DNA of 64,000 nucleotides from Rhodoplanes serenus (GCA_945897515.1 CAMDFO010000005.1:1-64000), one strand, 5' to 3'. Positions 41,383 to 50,585 are shown, counted from the stretch's first letter. Notes: generated from the sequence alone by a model not told the origin. Program-made: numbers and translations.

Positions 41383-42402
41383 ATGCGAAAGGCGCTGCTG
41401 GCCCTCCTCGGCCTGCTCGCGGCGGGGCTGCCCGCCGCCGCGCAGGAGGATGTCGCGGCGTTCTACCGCGGCAAGACGGTGCGCATCGTCGCCGGTTTTC
41501 CGGTTGGCTCCGGCTTCGACATCAGCACGCGCGTGCTGGCGCGCCATCTCGGCGCGCACATCCCCGGCAATCCAACGGTGATCGTTCAGAACCAGCCGGG
41601 CGCCGGCTCGCTGACCATGACCAACCAGCTCTACGCCGCCGGACCGTTCGACGGCACCACGATCGGAGCGGCGTTCGGCAGCATGCCGACCACGTTCCTG
41701 CTCCAGCCCCAGGCGGTGCGATTCGATCCGACCAAAATCAACTGGGTCGGCAACACCAACCGGGAAACCAACGTCGCCTATGTGTGGCACACCGCGAAGG
41801 CGCAGAGCCTCGACGAGCTCGCGACCAAGGAGCTGATGGTCGGCGCACAATCGCCCGGCACCTCGCAGTTCGACTTTCCGGTGGTGGCGAACCACGTGCT
41901 CGGCTTCAAGTTCAAGGTCGTCACCGGCTACGACAGCACGCCAAAAATCCATCTCGCGATGGAACAAGGCGAAATCGAAGGCAACGCCGCGACGTCGTGG
42001 ACCACGCTCAAGGCGCTCAACGCCAACTGGCTCGCGGAGAAGAAGGTCAAAGTGATCGCACAATGGGCGCTACGCAAGCATGCCGAACTTGCGGACGTTC
42101 CAATGGTGCTCGATCTCGCCAAAACCGATGCCGACCAGCAGGCGCTGCTCCTGGTGCTAGCGCGGCTGGAGTTCGGCCGGCCGTTCTTCCTGCCGCCGAA
42201 CGTTCCGGCCGACCGTGTTGCCGCCATCCGACGCGCATTCGACGACACCATGAAGGACCCGGCATTCCGAAGCGAAGCCGAGCGGCTCAAGATCGATGTC
42301 GATCCGACCGGCGGCGCGGAGGTGGCGGCGCTGGTGGAGCGCGTTTCGCGGACGCCAGCGGATACCGTTGCGCGGGTCCGCGCCGCGCTGGCGGCGCGAT
42401 GA
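41383..42402 (+). CDS. Bug-type (TctC) periplasmic solute-binding protein, tandem paralogue
   Basis: A 339-residue protein very similar to the one 19 bp upstream over its whole length (YRGKTVRIVAG, QPGAGSLTMTNQLYAAGP, KINWVGNTNRET, LEFGRPFFLPPNVPA), with its own signal peptide. A clear tandem duplication; binding-pocket residues differ enough to suggest related but different ligands. No transporter subunits adjacent. Confidence 0.88.
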   Translation: MRKALLALLGLLAAGLPAAAQEDVAAFYRGKTVRIVAGFPVGSGFDISTRVLARHLGAHIPGNPTVIVQNQPGAGSLTMTNQLYAAGPFDGTTIGAAFGSMPTTFLLQPQAVRFDPTKINWVGNTNRETNVAYVWHTAKAQSLDELATKELMVGAQSPGTSQFDFPVVANHVLGFKFKVVTGYDSTPKIHLAMEQGEIEGNAATSWTTLKALNANWLAEKKVKVIAQWALRKHAELADVPMVLDLAKTDADQQALLLVLARLEFGRPFFLPPNVPADRVAAIRRAFDDTMKDPAFRSEAERLKIDVDPTGGAEVAALVERVSRTPADTVARVRAALAAR

Positions 42403-42417
42403 AATCAAAATGCGGAG

Positions 42418-43476
42418 CTACGACCGAGCCAGCCGTTTGATCGTCAGCTCATCCGCCAGCTTGTCGAGCAGTTCGAGCACCTCGGGATAGATCGGCACGC
42501 CGTCACGCGCCCGCTCGGCGCGGCGCGCCTGACGCTGCTCGCCCGGCAGCCGGATCGAGTCGAATCCGGGCAGCACCTTTGACGATCTCAGATCGCGCAG
42601 ATGGCGATCGACCTCGGCCTTGAACGCCGCGACCGGGATGAACCGCGAAACGTCCAGCGCGATGATGAAATGCCCGGTGTTGCACTCATCGGTGTCATTG
42701 TAGTTGAAGTCGATCACGTCGCGTCCGAAGTCCGCAGCGTTGAGCGTACCCGCGAGCAGGCCCAGCACCATCGCCAGCCCGGAACCCTTGTGGCCGCCGA
42801 TTGGCAGCAGCAAGCCTTCGGCACTCTTCGCGGAATCGGTCAGCGGCCGGCCGTCCTTCCCCACCATCCAGCCTTCGGGCATCGGCTTGCCCTGCAGCTT
42901 TGTGGCCTTCACCGTGCCGTAGGAGACAACCGTGGTGGCAATATCGAGCACCACCGGCGGCTCCTGCCCGGCCGGCACCGCGAAGGCGACCGGGTTGGTG
43001 CCGAGGATGTTCTCTGCGCCGCCCCAGACCGGCATGTGGTTGGCGTTCGCCACCACCGCGTAGATGCCGACCATGTCGTGCGGCAGCGCCATCGCCGCAT
43101 AGACCCCCGCTGCGCCCGCGTGGTTCGAGCGGCGCGCGCCGACCCAGGCCACGCCGGTCTCTTTTGCCAACGCAATCGCGGTATCGGCGGCGCGCTGCAT
43201 CACCAGATGGCCCATGCCGTTGTCGCCGTCGACCATGGCGGTGGCCGGCGCGGTCTTCTCCACCGTGATGTTCGCCTTCGGATTGACGCCGCCCGCTTTG
43301 ATGCGCCGCACGTATTGCGGCAGGCGAAACACGCCATGGGCGTCGGCGCCGACCAGATCGGCCTCCAGCATCAGCTCGGCGCACTTCGCGGCGTCGACAT
43401 CGGGCATGCCGACGGCCAGCATCGCGTCCTTGATCAGCGATGCAACGGCAAGCGCGGGAACACGCGCTTCCAGCAT
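42418..43476 (-). CDS. malate/L-lactate dehydrogenase (LDH2/MDH2-type) family oxidoreductase
   Basis: A 352-residue NAD(P)-dependent dehydrogenase of the YlbC/ComC group, identified by EADLVGADAHGVFRLPQYV, GARRSNHAGAAGVY and LLLPIGGHKGSGLAMV. Members oxidise 2-hydroxy acids such as L-lactate, malate, sulfolactate or ureidoglycolate. The start ATG (43476-43474) overlaps the stop of the upstream amidohydrolase gene (TAATG), so they are coupled. It is the last gene of the operon from 47728. Confidence 0.85.
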   Translation of the reverse strand: MLEARVPALAVASLIKDAMLAVGMPDVDAAKCAELMLEADLVGADAHGVFRLPQYVRRIKAGGVNPKANITVEKTAPATAMVDGDNGMGHLVMQRAADTAIALAKETGVAWVGARRSNHAGAAGVYAAMALPHDMVGIYAVVANANHMPVWGGAENILGTNPVAFAVPAGQEPPVVLDIATTVVSYGTVKATKLQGKPMPEGWMVGKDGRPLTDSAKSAEGLLLPIGGHKGSGLAMVLGLLAGTLNAADFGRDVIDFNYNDTDECNTGHFIIALDVSRFIPVAAFKAEVDRHLRDLRSSKVLPGFDSIRLPGEQRQARRAERARDGVPIYPEVLELLDKLADELTIKRLARS

Positions 43477-44474
43477 TACTTGACGCCCGCGAGCAGCTTC
43501 TGGACGAGACCGCTGAGCATCGTCGCCTTGTCGGCATCGGACGAGGACAGCGCCTTGACCTGCCGCGCGCACTCGAACGTGCCCATGTCGTAGGGATAGT
43601 CGCTGCCGAGGATGACGTGGCCGGCGCCGAACTCCTGCACCAGGAACTCAAGCTGTGGCTTGGAATGCAGGATGGTGTCCCAATAGAACGTGCGGATGGT
43701 TTCGGCCGGCGGATACTTCAGGTGCTTCTGCGGCTCCGGCCGGACGTGCCAGCCGTGCTGCCAGCGCCCGGCCTGATACGGCGTAAAGCCGCCGCCGTGC
43801 ACCATGTAGAAGCGGATGTTCGGATAGCGCTCGATCACGCCGCCGAACACCAGCGACGCTGCCGCGATCGTGGTGTCGAGCGGATTGCCGATCAGGTTGT
43901 TGAGGTAGTAATTCCGCAGCCGATCCACGCCCGCGACGTTGTTCGGATGGATCATGCAGAACGCGTTGTGCCGGTTGGCGACCTGCCACACCGGCTCGAA
44001 CTCCGGCTCGTCGAGGTTCTTGCCGTTGATGTTGGAGCCGATCTGCATACCCTTCAGGCCGAGCTTGGAAATGGAGCGCTCCAACTCGTCGGCCGCGGCC
44101 TTCGGCGCCTGCATCGGCAGCGTGGCGATGCCGTAGAAGCTTTTTGGGTAGTCGCGGACGTGCTTGGCGATCTGGTCGTTCTGGATGACGCAGGCCGTGG
44201 CCGTCATCCCCGCATCCTGATTGTACATGAAGGTCTGCGGCGTGTTGGACAGCACCTGCATGTCGACGTCGGACGCCCTCATGTCTTTCAGCCGCTGCTC
44301 GATGTCGAAGCCGCCGAGCGGGAGCGGGCGGTAGGGCACGCCGGCGACCGTCCATTCGTAGACGTCCTTTTCGATTTCCTTGAGCGCCGACCCGACCTTG
44401 GGGACCTCCTTGTTGAGGAGCTTCATGGTCTCTTCGGTGCAGATGTGGGCGTGGGCGTCGATCGCGAGCGGCAT
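43476..44474 (-). CDS. amidohydrolase-family decarboxylase (ACMSD/gamma-resorcylate type)
   Basis: A 332-residue metal-dependent TIM-barrel protein. Metal ligands are His8 and His10 (DAHAH), His in MIHPNN, His in MVHGGGF and Asp in LGSDYPYD. It resembles 2-amino-3-carboxymuconate-semialdehyde decarboxylase and the aromatic acid decarboxylases in this group, so it probably decarboxylates the dihydroxy-aromatic acid formed by the dioxygenase operon it belongs to. A non-decarboxylating hydrolase cannot be excluded. Confidence 0.85.
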   Translation of the reverse strand: MPLAIDAHAHICTEETMKLLNKEVPKVGSALKEIEKDVYEWTVAGVPYRPLPLGGFDIEQRLKDMRASDVDMQVLSNTPQTFMYNQDAGMTATACVIQNDQIAKHVRDYPKSFYGIATLPMQAPKAAADELERSISKLGLKGMQIGSNINGKNLDEPEFEPVWQVANRHNAFCMIHPNNVAGVDRLRNYYLNNLIGNPLDTTIAAASLVFGGVIERYPNIRFYMVHGGGFTPYQAGRWQHGWHVRPEPQKHLKYPPAETIRTFYWDTILHSKPQLEFLVQEFGAGHVILGSDYPYDMGTFECARQVKALSSSDADKATMLSGLVQKLLAGVK

Positions 44475-44520
44475 GGGCAGTATTTCCCCCGGTTTCCTAT
44501 TGTCTCTTATGTACTCTGAA

Positions 44521-44595
44521 TGTCATCGCCCGCGAAGGCGGGCGATCCAGTCTTTGCTTGGCCCACTGGATGCCCCGCCTTCGCGGGGCATGACA
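44521..44595. repeat. dispersed palindromic repeat
   Basis: TGTCAT...ATGACA ends with two internal stems (CGCCCGCGAAGGCGGGCG and GCCCCGCCTTCGCGGGGC). It lies between the dioxygenase beta-subunit and amidohydrolase genes within one operon. Confidence 0.85.
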
Positions 44596-44624
44596 GCGCG
44601 TGCGTTGCAGCGGGACAGACTCCC

Positions 44625-45131
44625 TCAGAGCAGGAAGCTCACCGAGCCCATCCGCCCCAATTCCTCTGCGTCCAAAATGGCGCGGCGTTCGTGAATCTTG
44701 AGCCCCGCGTCGGTGCGCTTGAGCTTGTGACGGTAGCGGCCGACGAATTCGCGCACCGGCTCGTTGCGCCGATGCCGGAAGATCGCGAAATTCGCCGCGA
44801 CCGAAATCAGACCGTCCTCGACGCCAGTGATGCGCACATTGGAGATCATGCGGCGGGTGCGCGATGGTGGATACTCGGCGTGGCAGTTCGGGTCCTTCAG
44901 CCGGATGATCCGTTCGCGCAGCCGAACGATGTCGTCGGCCACGGTGAACAGCGTGAAGCGATGATCGGCGTCGGGCTTGTCGTTCGGCGGCACGTAATAG
45001 GACGCATCATCGGTCAGCAGCGCCAGCCAGTCGTCGAGCTTCCAGTCATCGAGCAGCGCGGCCTCGTGATAGAGGAAGTCCTCGACCTCCGCCCGCGTGA
45101 CGATGGCGCCCGGATCGAGCGGCTGGTTCAT
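44625..45131 (-). CDS. aromatic-ring-hydroxylating dioxygenase beta subunit
   Basis: A 168-residue cystatin-like (NTF2-fold) small subunit; recognised by VEDFLYHEAALLDDWKLDDWLALLTDDASYYVP, RLKDPNCHAEYPPSRTRRMISNV and FRHRRNEPVREFVGRYRHKL. It completes the alpha3beta3 oxygenase with the upstream alpha subunit, whose stop it overlaps by 4 bp. The subunit has no catalytic site of its own. Confidence 0.9.
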   Translation of the reverse strand: MNQPLDPGAIVTRAEVEDFLYHEAALLDDWKLDDWLALLTDDASYYVPPNDKPDADHRFTLFTVADDIVRLRERIIRLKDPNCHAEYPPSRTRRMISNVRITGVEDGLISVAANFAIFRHRRNEPVREFVGRYRHKLKRTDAGLKIHERRAILDAEELGRMGSVSFLL

Positions 45132-46447
45132 GGCCGGGCCTCCATCAGCTCGCTCCACTTGCGCCAGAACACGCGAAGGTGACCCTCGTCGGTCGCGAGT
45201 TGCTCCTGGCTGCTGCCCATGCCGCGCGAGAGGTCGGACCAGGGCACCTCGCGCCACGCGGCGAAGCCCTGCTGCGCCAGCTCCAGCGCCGCAACATCGT
45301 CCGGCGTGGCGAAACCGCCGGGACCGTAGAACGTCAGGAAGGCGTGCAGCCGGCGGGCGCGCTGCGCCTCGGTCTCTTCGACCGGACCGAGCGCCCAGGC
45401 CGTGACCCGCATATGGCCGGGGCTCACGGGGAAGAAGTTGCGCACCGTCACCGACGAGCCGTCGTTGATCACGAGGTTGGGGAAGACGCAGAGATTGCGG
45501 TTGGTGTCGGCGACGCGGGCCGCCCTCGCCTCGCCCAGCCGCTCGACCAGCTCCTTGCGGATCGCGTCGATGTCGGCCTTGGCCTCCTCGCCATAGACCG
45601 CGATCCACTTGGCGACCGGACGGCCGCGGTAGTTCGGGTTGTCGGTGGTGAGATGGCCGTTGCCTAGATCCAGGCCGAAGCCCTTGGTCGGCAGCATGTG
45701 ACCCTTGGCCGGCGAAACGTTGACGCCGGAGTTGCGCATATAGTTGAGCCAGGTCGAGTGCGTGGTGACGAGGTGGTAATCGTCGACGCTGTTCTCGACC
45801 AGCAGCTTCCAGTTTGCCTTGATGTCGTACTCCTGGACGCCGGAAATAATTTCCATGCGGCCCGACGGCGACTGATCGACGATCAGATCGATGTAGTCCT
45901 TGGCGCCCGCCAGATAGGTGTGCAGGTCCGGCGCGTCGTGGTCGAAGTTGACGAAGTAGAAGTCCTTGTAGTGCTCGAGCCGCGGCACCGGGACCAAACC
46001 CTTCTTGGTCTTGTCGTAGCCTGGCGGATAGGCGTCGTCGCCCGGAATGCCCTTGAGCGAGCCGTCGGTGTTGTACGACCAGCCGTGATAGATGCAATAG
46101 AACTGCCGCGCGTTGCCCTCGCGCTCGCGGCACACCAACGCGCCGCGGTGCCGGCATGAATTGATCAACGCGCGCACGGTGCCGGTGCGATCGCGGCAGA
46201 AGATCACCGGCCGGCCGGCGACTTGGCGGGTGCGGAAATCGTTCGGATTCTTCACCTCGGAGGCGTGGCCGACATAGACCCAGCACTTGTCGAAGATCGC
46301 GCGGTGCTCGCCTTCAAGCACGTCGTCGGAGACGAACACCTTCCGGTTGACGGAAAAGGTCAGGTTCTCCAGGTCCTCGACCACGAAGCGGCCGTTGCCG
46401 CTGCCATGGCCGTTGCCACTGCCGTTTCCTTGGCGATATTCGGTCAT
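45128..46447 (-). CDS. aromatic-ring-hydroxylating dioxygenase alpha subunit
   Basis: A 439-residue Rieske oxygenase large subunit. Rieske ligands are C98/H100 (CRHRG) and C118/H121 (CIYHG); the mononuclear iron site is VDDYHLVTTH (D222, H225, H230). A Gly/Asn repeat (GNGSGNGHGSGNG) occupies residues 7-19 before the conserved start. Two-subunit dioxygenases of this kind make cis-dihydrodiols of aromatic acids. GGAG precedes ATG 46447. It sits downstream of a Pht4-like dehydrogenase. Confidence 0.92.
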   Translation of the reverse strand: MTEYRQGNGSGNGHGSGNGRFVVEDLENLTFSVNRKVFVSDDVLEGEHRAIFDKCWVYVGHASEVKNPNDFRTRQVAGRPVIFCRDRTGTVRALINSCRHRGALVCREREGNARQFYCIYHGWSYNTDGSLKGIPGDDAYPPGYDKTKKGLVPVPRLEHYKDFYFVNFDHDAPDLHTYLAGAKDYIDLIVDQSPSGRMEIISGVQEYDIKANWKLLVENSVDDYHLVTTHSTWLNYMRNSGVNVSPAKGHMLPTKGFGLDLGNGHLTTDNPNYRGRPVAKWIAVYGEEAKADIDAIRKELVERLGEARAARVADTNRNLCVFPNLVINDGSSVTVRNFFPVSPGHMRVTAWALGPVEETEAQRARRLHAFLTFYGPGGFATPDDVAALELAQQGFAAWREVPWSDLSRGMGSSQEQLATDEGHLRVFWRKWSELMEARP

Positions 46448-46504
46448 TTCTGGCTCCACCGGTTGGGCCGGCAAGTGGCGCTGGGCGTTGGCGTTTCTCT
46501 ATAT

Positions 46505-47728
46505 CTAACGAGACAAATCGTCCACCGCCACCTGATGTTCCAGCGTCACTTCGCGCCCCTCGCGCGCGGAACGCAGAATCGCGAGCGCCACCTCCACCGT
46601 GGCCTTGCCCCAGCGGCCGTCATTCACCGGCCGGCGGCCGTGATGCAGCGCCGCGAGCATGTCGTCGAGCACTTCGTGCCGTCCGGCCATGCCGGGCGAC
46701 GGCGGGATCGCGACCTCCTGGATACCGTTGCGGTCATAGACCGTGACGCCGTTGGCCGAGGCGCGCATGTCGCCATCCGCGCAGGTCACGATGGTGATGC
46801 CGAAATGCGGCTGGTGCGGCGGCAGTCCGGCCTGGCTCGAACCATAGGCGTAGTTCCGCGTGCGCAGCCCGGTCTCCTCCTTGACGCTTTCGAGCGCGCG
46901 GCGGGCCGCGCCGTGCGAAAGCTGCTTCGGCGCGCCGCGCTCGCTGAGCCCGAAATGCCATTCGTCGGAATCGAAATGATCGTAGCCGCTGTAAGTCAGG
47001 GAGGCGGAAGCGCCGTTGTCGAATTGCAGCAACGCCATGCAGCTTCCCTCGGTCGGGCGCGCGGGATCCAGCACGCTGGCATGGGCACGCACGCTCCGCA
47101 CCAGTCCGCCGGCGAGCAGCCGGACGGTGTCGATCTGGTGCGGCACCTGGTTGAACAGGATGCCGCCGCCCTTCGAAGTGTCGAGCTCTTCGGGCCGGCG
47201 TGGGCGGTAGAGGAAGTTGGTATAGTTGAAGCTGTTGATCATCCCGAGCCGGCCGAGATCGCCGCTGGCGATCATCGTTCGCATCAGGCGCACCGCCGGA
47301 TCGAAGGCATGGGTGTGACCGACGATCAGCCACACGTTGCTGCGCTGCGTGGCGGCGATGATGGTGTCGCAATCGGCGAGCGTGAGCGCCATCGGCTTTT
47401 CGAGGATGACGTGCTTGCCGCGCTCGGCTGCCATGATGGCATGCGGGGTGTGAAACTGGTGCGGCGTGGCGACGTAGATCACCTCGACCTCCGGATCGGC
47501 GCAAAGCTCCGAAACATCGGCATAGGTGCGTGCGGCAAAGTCGCGCGCGAACGCCTGCCGCGGCCCGGGGTGCGGATCGGCGGCAGCGCGCAGCACGTAG
47601 CCGGGGTGGGCCGCGGCGGCCTGCACCATGACGGCTCCGGCCATGCCGAGCCCGGCGATGCCGAGGCCGATAGGACGGCCGTCGGATCGGGCCTTCGGGC
47701 CTTCGGTCGATTCCACGTCTGGCGTCAT
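46505..47728 (-). CDS. Gfo/Idh/MocA-family dehydrogenase, phthalate dihydrodiol dehydrogenase (Pht4)-like
   Basis: A 407-residue oxidoreductase with Rossmann motif GIAGLGMAGAVMV and VIYVATPHQFHTPHAIMAAE, ILEKPMALTLADC and IVGHTHAFD. The pattern closely recalls the 4,5-dihydroxyphthalate/cis-dihydrodiol dehydrogenase Pht4, which rearomatises a dioxygenase product. Its place at the head of the dioxygenase operon supports that role; the actual substrate need not be phthalate. A non-conserved N-terminus precedes the fold. Confidence 0.83.
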   Translation of the reverse strand: MTPDVESTEGPKARSDGRPIGLGIAGLGMAGAVMVQAAAAHPGYVLRAAADPHPGPRQAFARDFAARTYADVSELCADPEVEVIYVATPHQFHTPHAIMAAERGKHVILEKPMALTLADCDTIIAATQRSNVWLIVGHTHAFDPAVRLMRTMIASGDLGRLGMINSFNYTNFLYRPRRPEELDTSKGGGILFNQVPHQIDTVRLLAGGLVRSVRAHASVLDPARPTEGSCMALLQFDNGASASLTYSGYDHFDSDEWHFGLSERGAPKQLSHGAARRALESVKEETGLRTRNYAYGSSQAGLPPHQPHFGITIVTCADGDMRASANGVTVYDRNGIQEVAIPPSPGMAGRHEVLDDMLAALHHGRRPVNDGRWGKATVEVALAILRSAREGREVTLEHQVAVDDLSR

Positions 47729-47829
47729 GTTTTTCCGCTGTTCTGGGTCATTGCAGGATCGCGTCGCGGCCGGTAATTTCCAAGGCCCCGCCTGAGTTTA
47801 ACGCCCTTCCTCAGAAAGCCCTAGCCGAC

Positions 47830-50178
47830 ATGGACAGCAAGACCGACCTAAGCCACGCCAAGCGGACCCCACGCGTCGAGGACGACTATCTGCTGCGCGG
47901 ACAGGGCCGATACATGTCGGACGCTCCCATGCCGGGGCAGACCTATGCGTGTTTCGTGCGCTCACCGCACGCGGCCGCCGACATCAAGTCGATCGACACC
48001 GAAGCGGCCAAGGCGATCAAGGGCGTGCTCGCGGTGCTGACCGGCGCCGACATGAAGGAATTCGGCCACGGCAGCCTGTCGCAGCATCCGCCGCTCGGCG
48101 GGCGCGGCGGCGCCAAGCTGGTGATGCCGTTCCGTCCGGCGCTGTGCTTCGACCGGGTCAATCATATTGGCGAGCCGGTGGCGTTGGTGGTCGGCGAGAC
48201 GTTCGCGGCGGCGCAGGACGGCGCCGAGGCCGTAGCCGTCGACTATCAGACCCGCGAGCCCGCGTCCGACCTGCGCGCCGCGGTCCAGAGCGGCGCGCCG
48301 CAAGTCCATCCCGAAGCGCCCGGCAACATCGCGGTCGACTGGGCCGGTCTCGCGCCGGACCCGGACGCCAACGCCAAGGAGGTCGAGCGCGTGTTCGCCT
48401 CGGCGAAGCATGTCGCCAAGGTGTCGCTGCTGCACAACCGGCTCAACGTCGCCTCGATGGAGCCGCGCGGCGCGACCGCGAGCTACGACGCCGCCGCCGA
48501 AAGCTTCGGCCTGCGGGTCTGCTCCCAGGGCGCACGCGCCATGCGCGACTCGATGGCGGCGATCATGAAGGTCGGCAACGACAAGCTGCGCGTCACCACC
48601 GAGGAGGTCGGCGGCGCATTCGGCCTCAAGACCGGGCCCTATCCGGAGTACATCGCGATCCTGGTCGCGGCCAAGAAGCTCGGCCGGCCGGTCTACTGGA
48701 TGTCGGGACGCTCGGAAGCCTTCCTCACCGACAACCACGCGCGCGACGCCTACAGCGACGTGGAATTGGCGCTCGACGAGAAGGGCAAGTTCCTGGCGCT
48801 GCGCATCCGCCATCTCGGGGCCATGGGCGCCTACATCGGCGCGGTCGGCGCCAACATCCAGACCGTCAACATGATGCGCTGCCTGCCGGGCATGTACGAC
48901 ATCAAGCTGATCGACGCGCAGACCCGCTGCGTGTTCACCAACACCGTCGTCACCGCACCCTATCGCGGCGCAGGGCGTCCGGAGGCAAGCTATTGCCTCG
49001 AACGCGTGGTCGACGAGGCAGCGCGGATCACCGGTATCGACCCGATCAAGCTGCGACGCCGCAATCTGATTTCGCCGAAGGCGATGCCGTACAAGACCGC
49101 GATCGGAACCACCTACGACTCCGGCGATTTTGCCACCGTGGTCGACAAGGGATTGGCGCTGGCGGACTACGAGGGCTTCAAGGCCCGAAAGAAGGAAGCC
49201 AAGAAAAAGGGCCTGCTGCGCGGCATCGGCGTCTGCTTCGTGCTGGAGCACTCCGGCGGCGCTCCGGTGGAAGGCATCCAGATGGCGTTCCCAGGCGGCG
49301 ACGCTCTGGACCTGACGCTCAACGTGCAGTCGACCGGCCAGGGCCACGCCACGATCTTCCCGCAGCTTGTCGCCGAGCGGCTGGGCATCCAGGCCAGCCA
49401 GATCAAGCATCTTCATGGCGACTCCAGGCACGAGGTCGCGGGCTACGCGTCGGTCGGCTCCCGGTCGGCCATGACAGTCGGCCATTCGATGGTGAAGGCC
49501 ATCGAGGCGATCGTTGACAAAGGCAAGAAGGTCGCAGCCACGGCGCTCGAAGCCGGCGAGAGCGACATCGAATTCCGCAACGGCGCGTTCAACGTGGTCG
49601 GCACCGACCGCCGCATCTCGTTGTTCGACACCGCCGCACGCGCCGCCGAGATGAAGAAGAAAGGCGAGATCGCCGAAAGCCTCGACACCAAGCTCCAAAC
49701 CGAAACGCCGCTCACCTTCCCGAACGGCTGCCACGTCGCCGAGGTCGAGATCGATCCCGCCACCGGCAAGCTCACCATCGCCAGCTATTCGGCGGTGGAC
49801 GATTGCGGCAACGTGCTCAGTCCGATGATCGTCGAAGGCCAGACCCACGGCGCGGTCACCATGGGGCTCGGCCAGGCAATCATGGAGAACACGGTGTACG
49901 ATTCCGGCGGACAGCTCGTGTCCGGCTCGTTCATGGACTACGCCATGCCGCGGGCGCACGACCTGCCGTTCTTCCGCGAGGGCTTCCACCCGGTGCCGGC
50001 GACGACCAACCCGCTCGGCGTCAAGGGCGCGGGCGAGGCCGGCACCACGGCCGCCATCGCCGCACTGATGAACGCGATCGCCGATGCGATCCCCGGACCG
50101 GCGGGCGCACACATGGACATGCCGGCGACGGCGGAGAAGGTCTGGCGGGCATGCGAGGCCGCACGGGCGGCGAGCTGA
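47830..50178 (+). CDS. molybdenum hydroxylase large subunit (CoxL-type), orphan
   Basis: A 782-residue molybdopterin-binding subunit of the xanthine oxidase family with no signal peptide. It has RTPRVEDDYLLRGQGRYMSD near the start, PYRGAGRPEA (form II-like active-site loop), STGQGH, and GVKGAGEAG. CO-dehydrogenase Cys loops are absent, so it is not a form I CoxL. No medium FAD or [2Fe-2S] subunit is in the window near it; its partners must be elsewhere. Likely substrates are N-heteroaromatics or aldehydes. It is divergent from the Pht4-like gene. Confidence 0.88.
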   Translation: MDSKTDLSHAKRTPRVEDDYLLRGQGRYMSDAPMPGQTYACFVRSPHAAADIKSIDTEAAKAIKGVLAVLTGADMKEFGHGSLSQHPPLGGRGGAKLVMPFRPALCFDRVNHIGEPVALVVGETFAAAQDGAEAVAVDYQTREPASDLRAAVQSGAPQVHPEAPGNIAVDWAGLAPDPDANAKEVERVFASAKHVAKVSLLHNRLNVASMEPRGATASYDAAAESFGLRVCSQGARAMRDSMAAIMKVGNDKLRVTTEEVGGAFGLKTGPYPEYIAILVAAKKLGRPVYWMSGRSEAFLTDNHARDAYSDVELALDEKGKFLALRIRHLGAMGAYIGAVGANIQTVNMMRCLPGMYDIKLIDAQTRCVFTNTVVTAPYRGAGRPEASYCLERVVDEAARITGIDPIKLRRRNLISPKAMPYKTAIGTTYDSGDFATVVDKGLALADYEGFKARKKEAKKKGLLRGIGVCFVLEHSGGAPVEGIQMAFPGGDALDLTLNVQSTGQGHATIFPQLVAERLGIQASQIKHLHGDSRHEVAGYASVGSRSAMTVGHSMVKAIEAIVDKGKKVAATALEAGESDIEFRNGAFNVVGTDRRISLFDTAARAAEMKKKGEIAESLDTKLQTETPLTFPNGCHVAEVEIDPATGKLTIASYSAVDDCGNVLSPMIVEGQTHGAVTMGLGQAIMENTVYDSGGQLVSGSFMDYAMPRAHDLPFFREGFHPVPATTNPLGVKGAGEAGTTAAIAALMNAIADAIPGPAGAHMDMPATAEKVWRACEAARAAS

Positions 50179-50179
50179 C

Positions 50180-50503
50180 CTACTCGCCCGCCTCCTTGTC
50201 CAGATCCACCACCACCTGGTCGTCCCGCACCGTGACCTTGTAGGTCCGCAGCGGGATCGAGCACGGCGGCGCTTCGACCGCGCCGGTTTTGATGTTGAAG
50301 GCGCCGAAGTGCATGGTGCATTCGACGATCTCGCCGTCGACGATGCCCTCGGCGAGACTGAACGAACCGTGGGTGCATTCGTCGTCGGTGGCGTAGAAGC
50401 TGCCGCCGAGGTTGAAGACCGCGACCGGCTGATTGCCGACCTCGAAACGCTTCACCGAACCTTCCGGAACGTCCGAGGTCGGACAGACGACAGTTTCAGC
50501 CAT
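50180..50503 (-). CDS. Rieske-type ferredoxin of non-heme oxygenase
   Basis: A 107-residue ferredoxin with cluster ligands C43/H45 (CTHG) and C62/H65 (CTMH). It should feed the dioxygenase encoded at 44.6-46.4 kb, which has no ferredoxin next to it. It ends 1 bp from the convergent CoxL-type gene. No reductase gene is present. Confidence 0.88.
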   Translation of the reverse strand: MAETVVCPTSDVPEGSVKRFEVGNQPVAVFNLGGSFYATDDECTHGSFSLAEGIVDGEIVECTMHFGAFNIKTGAVEAPPCSIPLRTYKVTVRDDQVVVDLDKEAGE

Positions 50504-50585
50504 GGGTGGATGATACTCCGCTCACACACAGATACGGAGCGGCTTTGTCAGCCGCTCCGCCGAAAACGCTAGCCAATCCCAAGAC

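Noticed and set aside
47962..50112. 716-codon open frame on the minus strand
   Set aside because: Antisense shadow of the CoxL-type gene with the typical skewed composition of GC-rich DNA.
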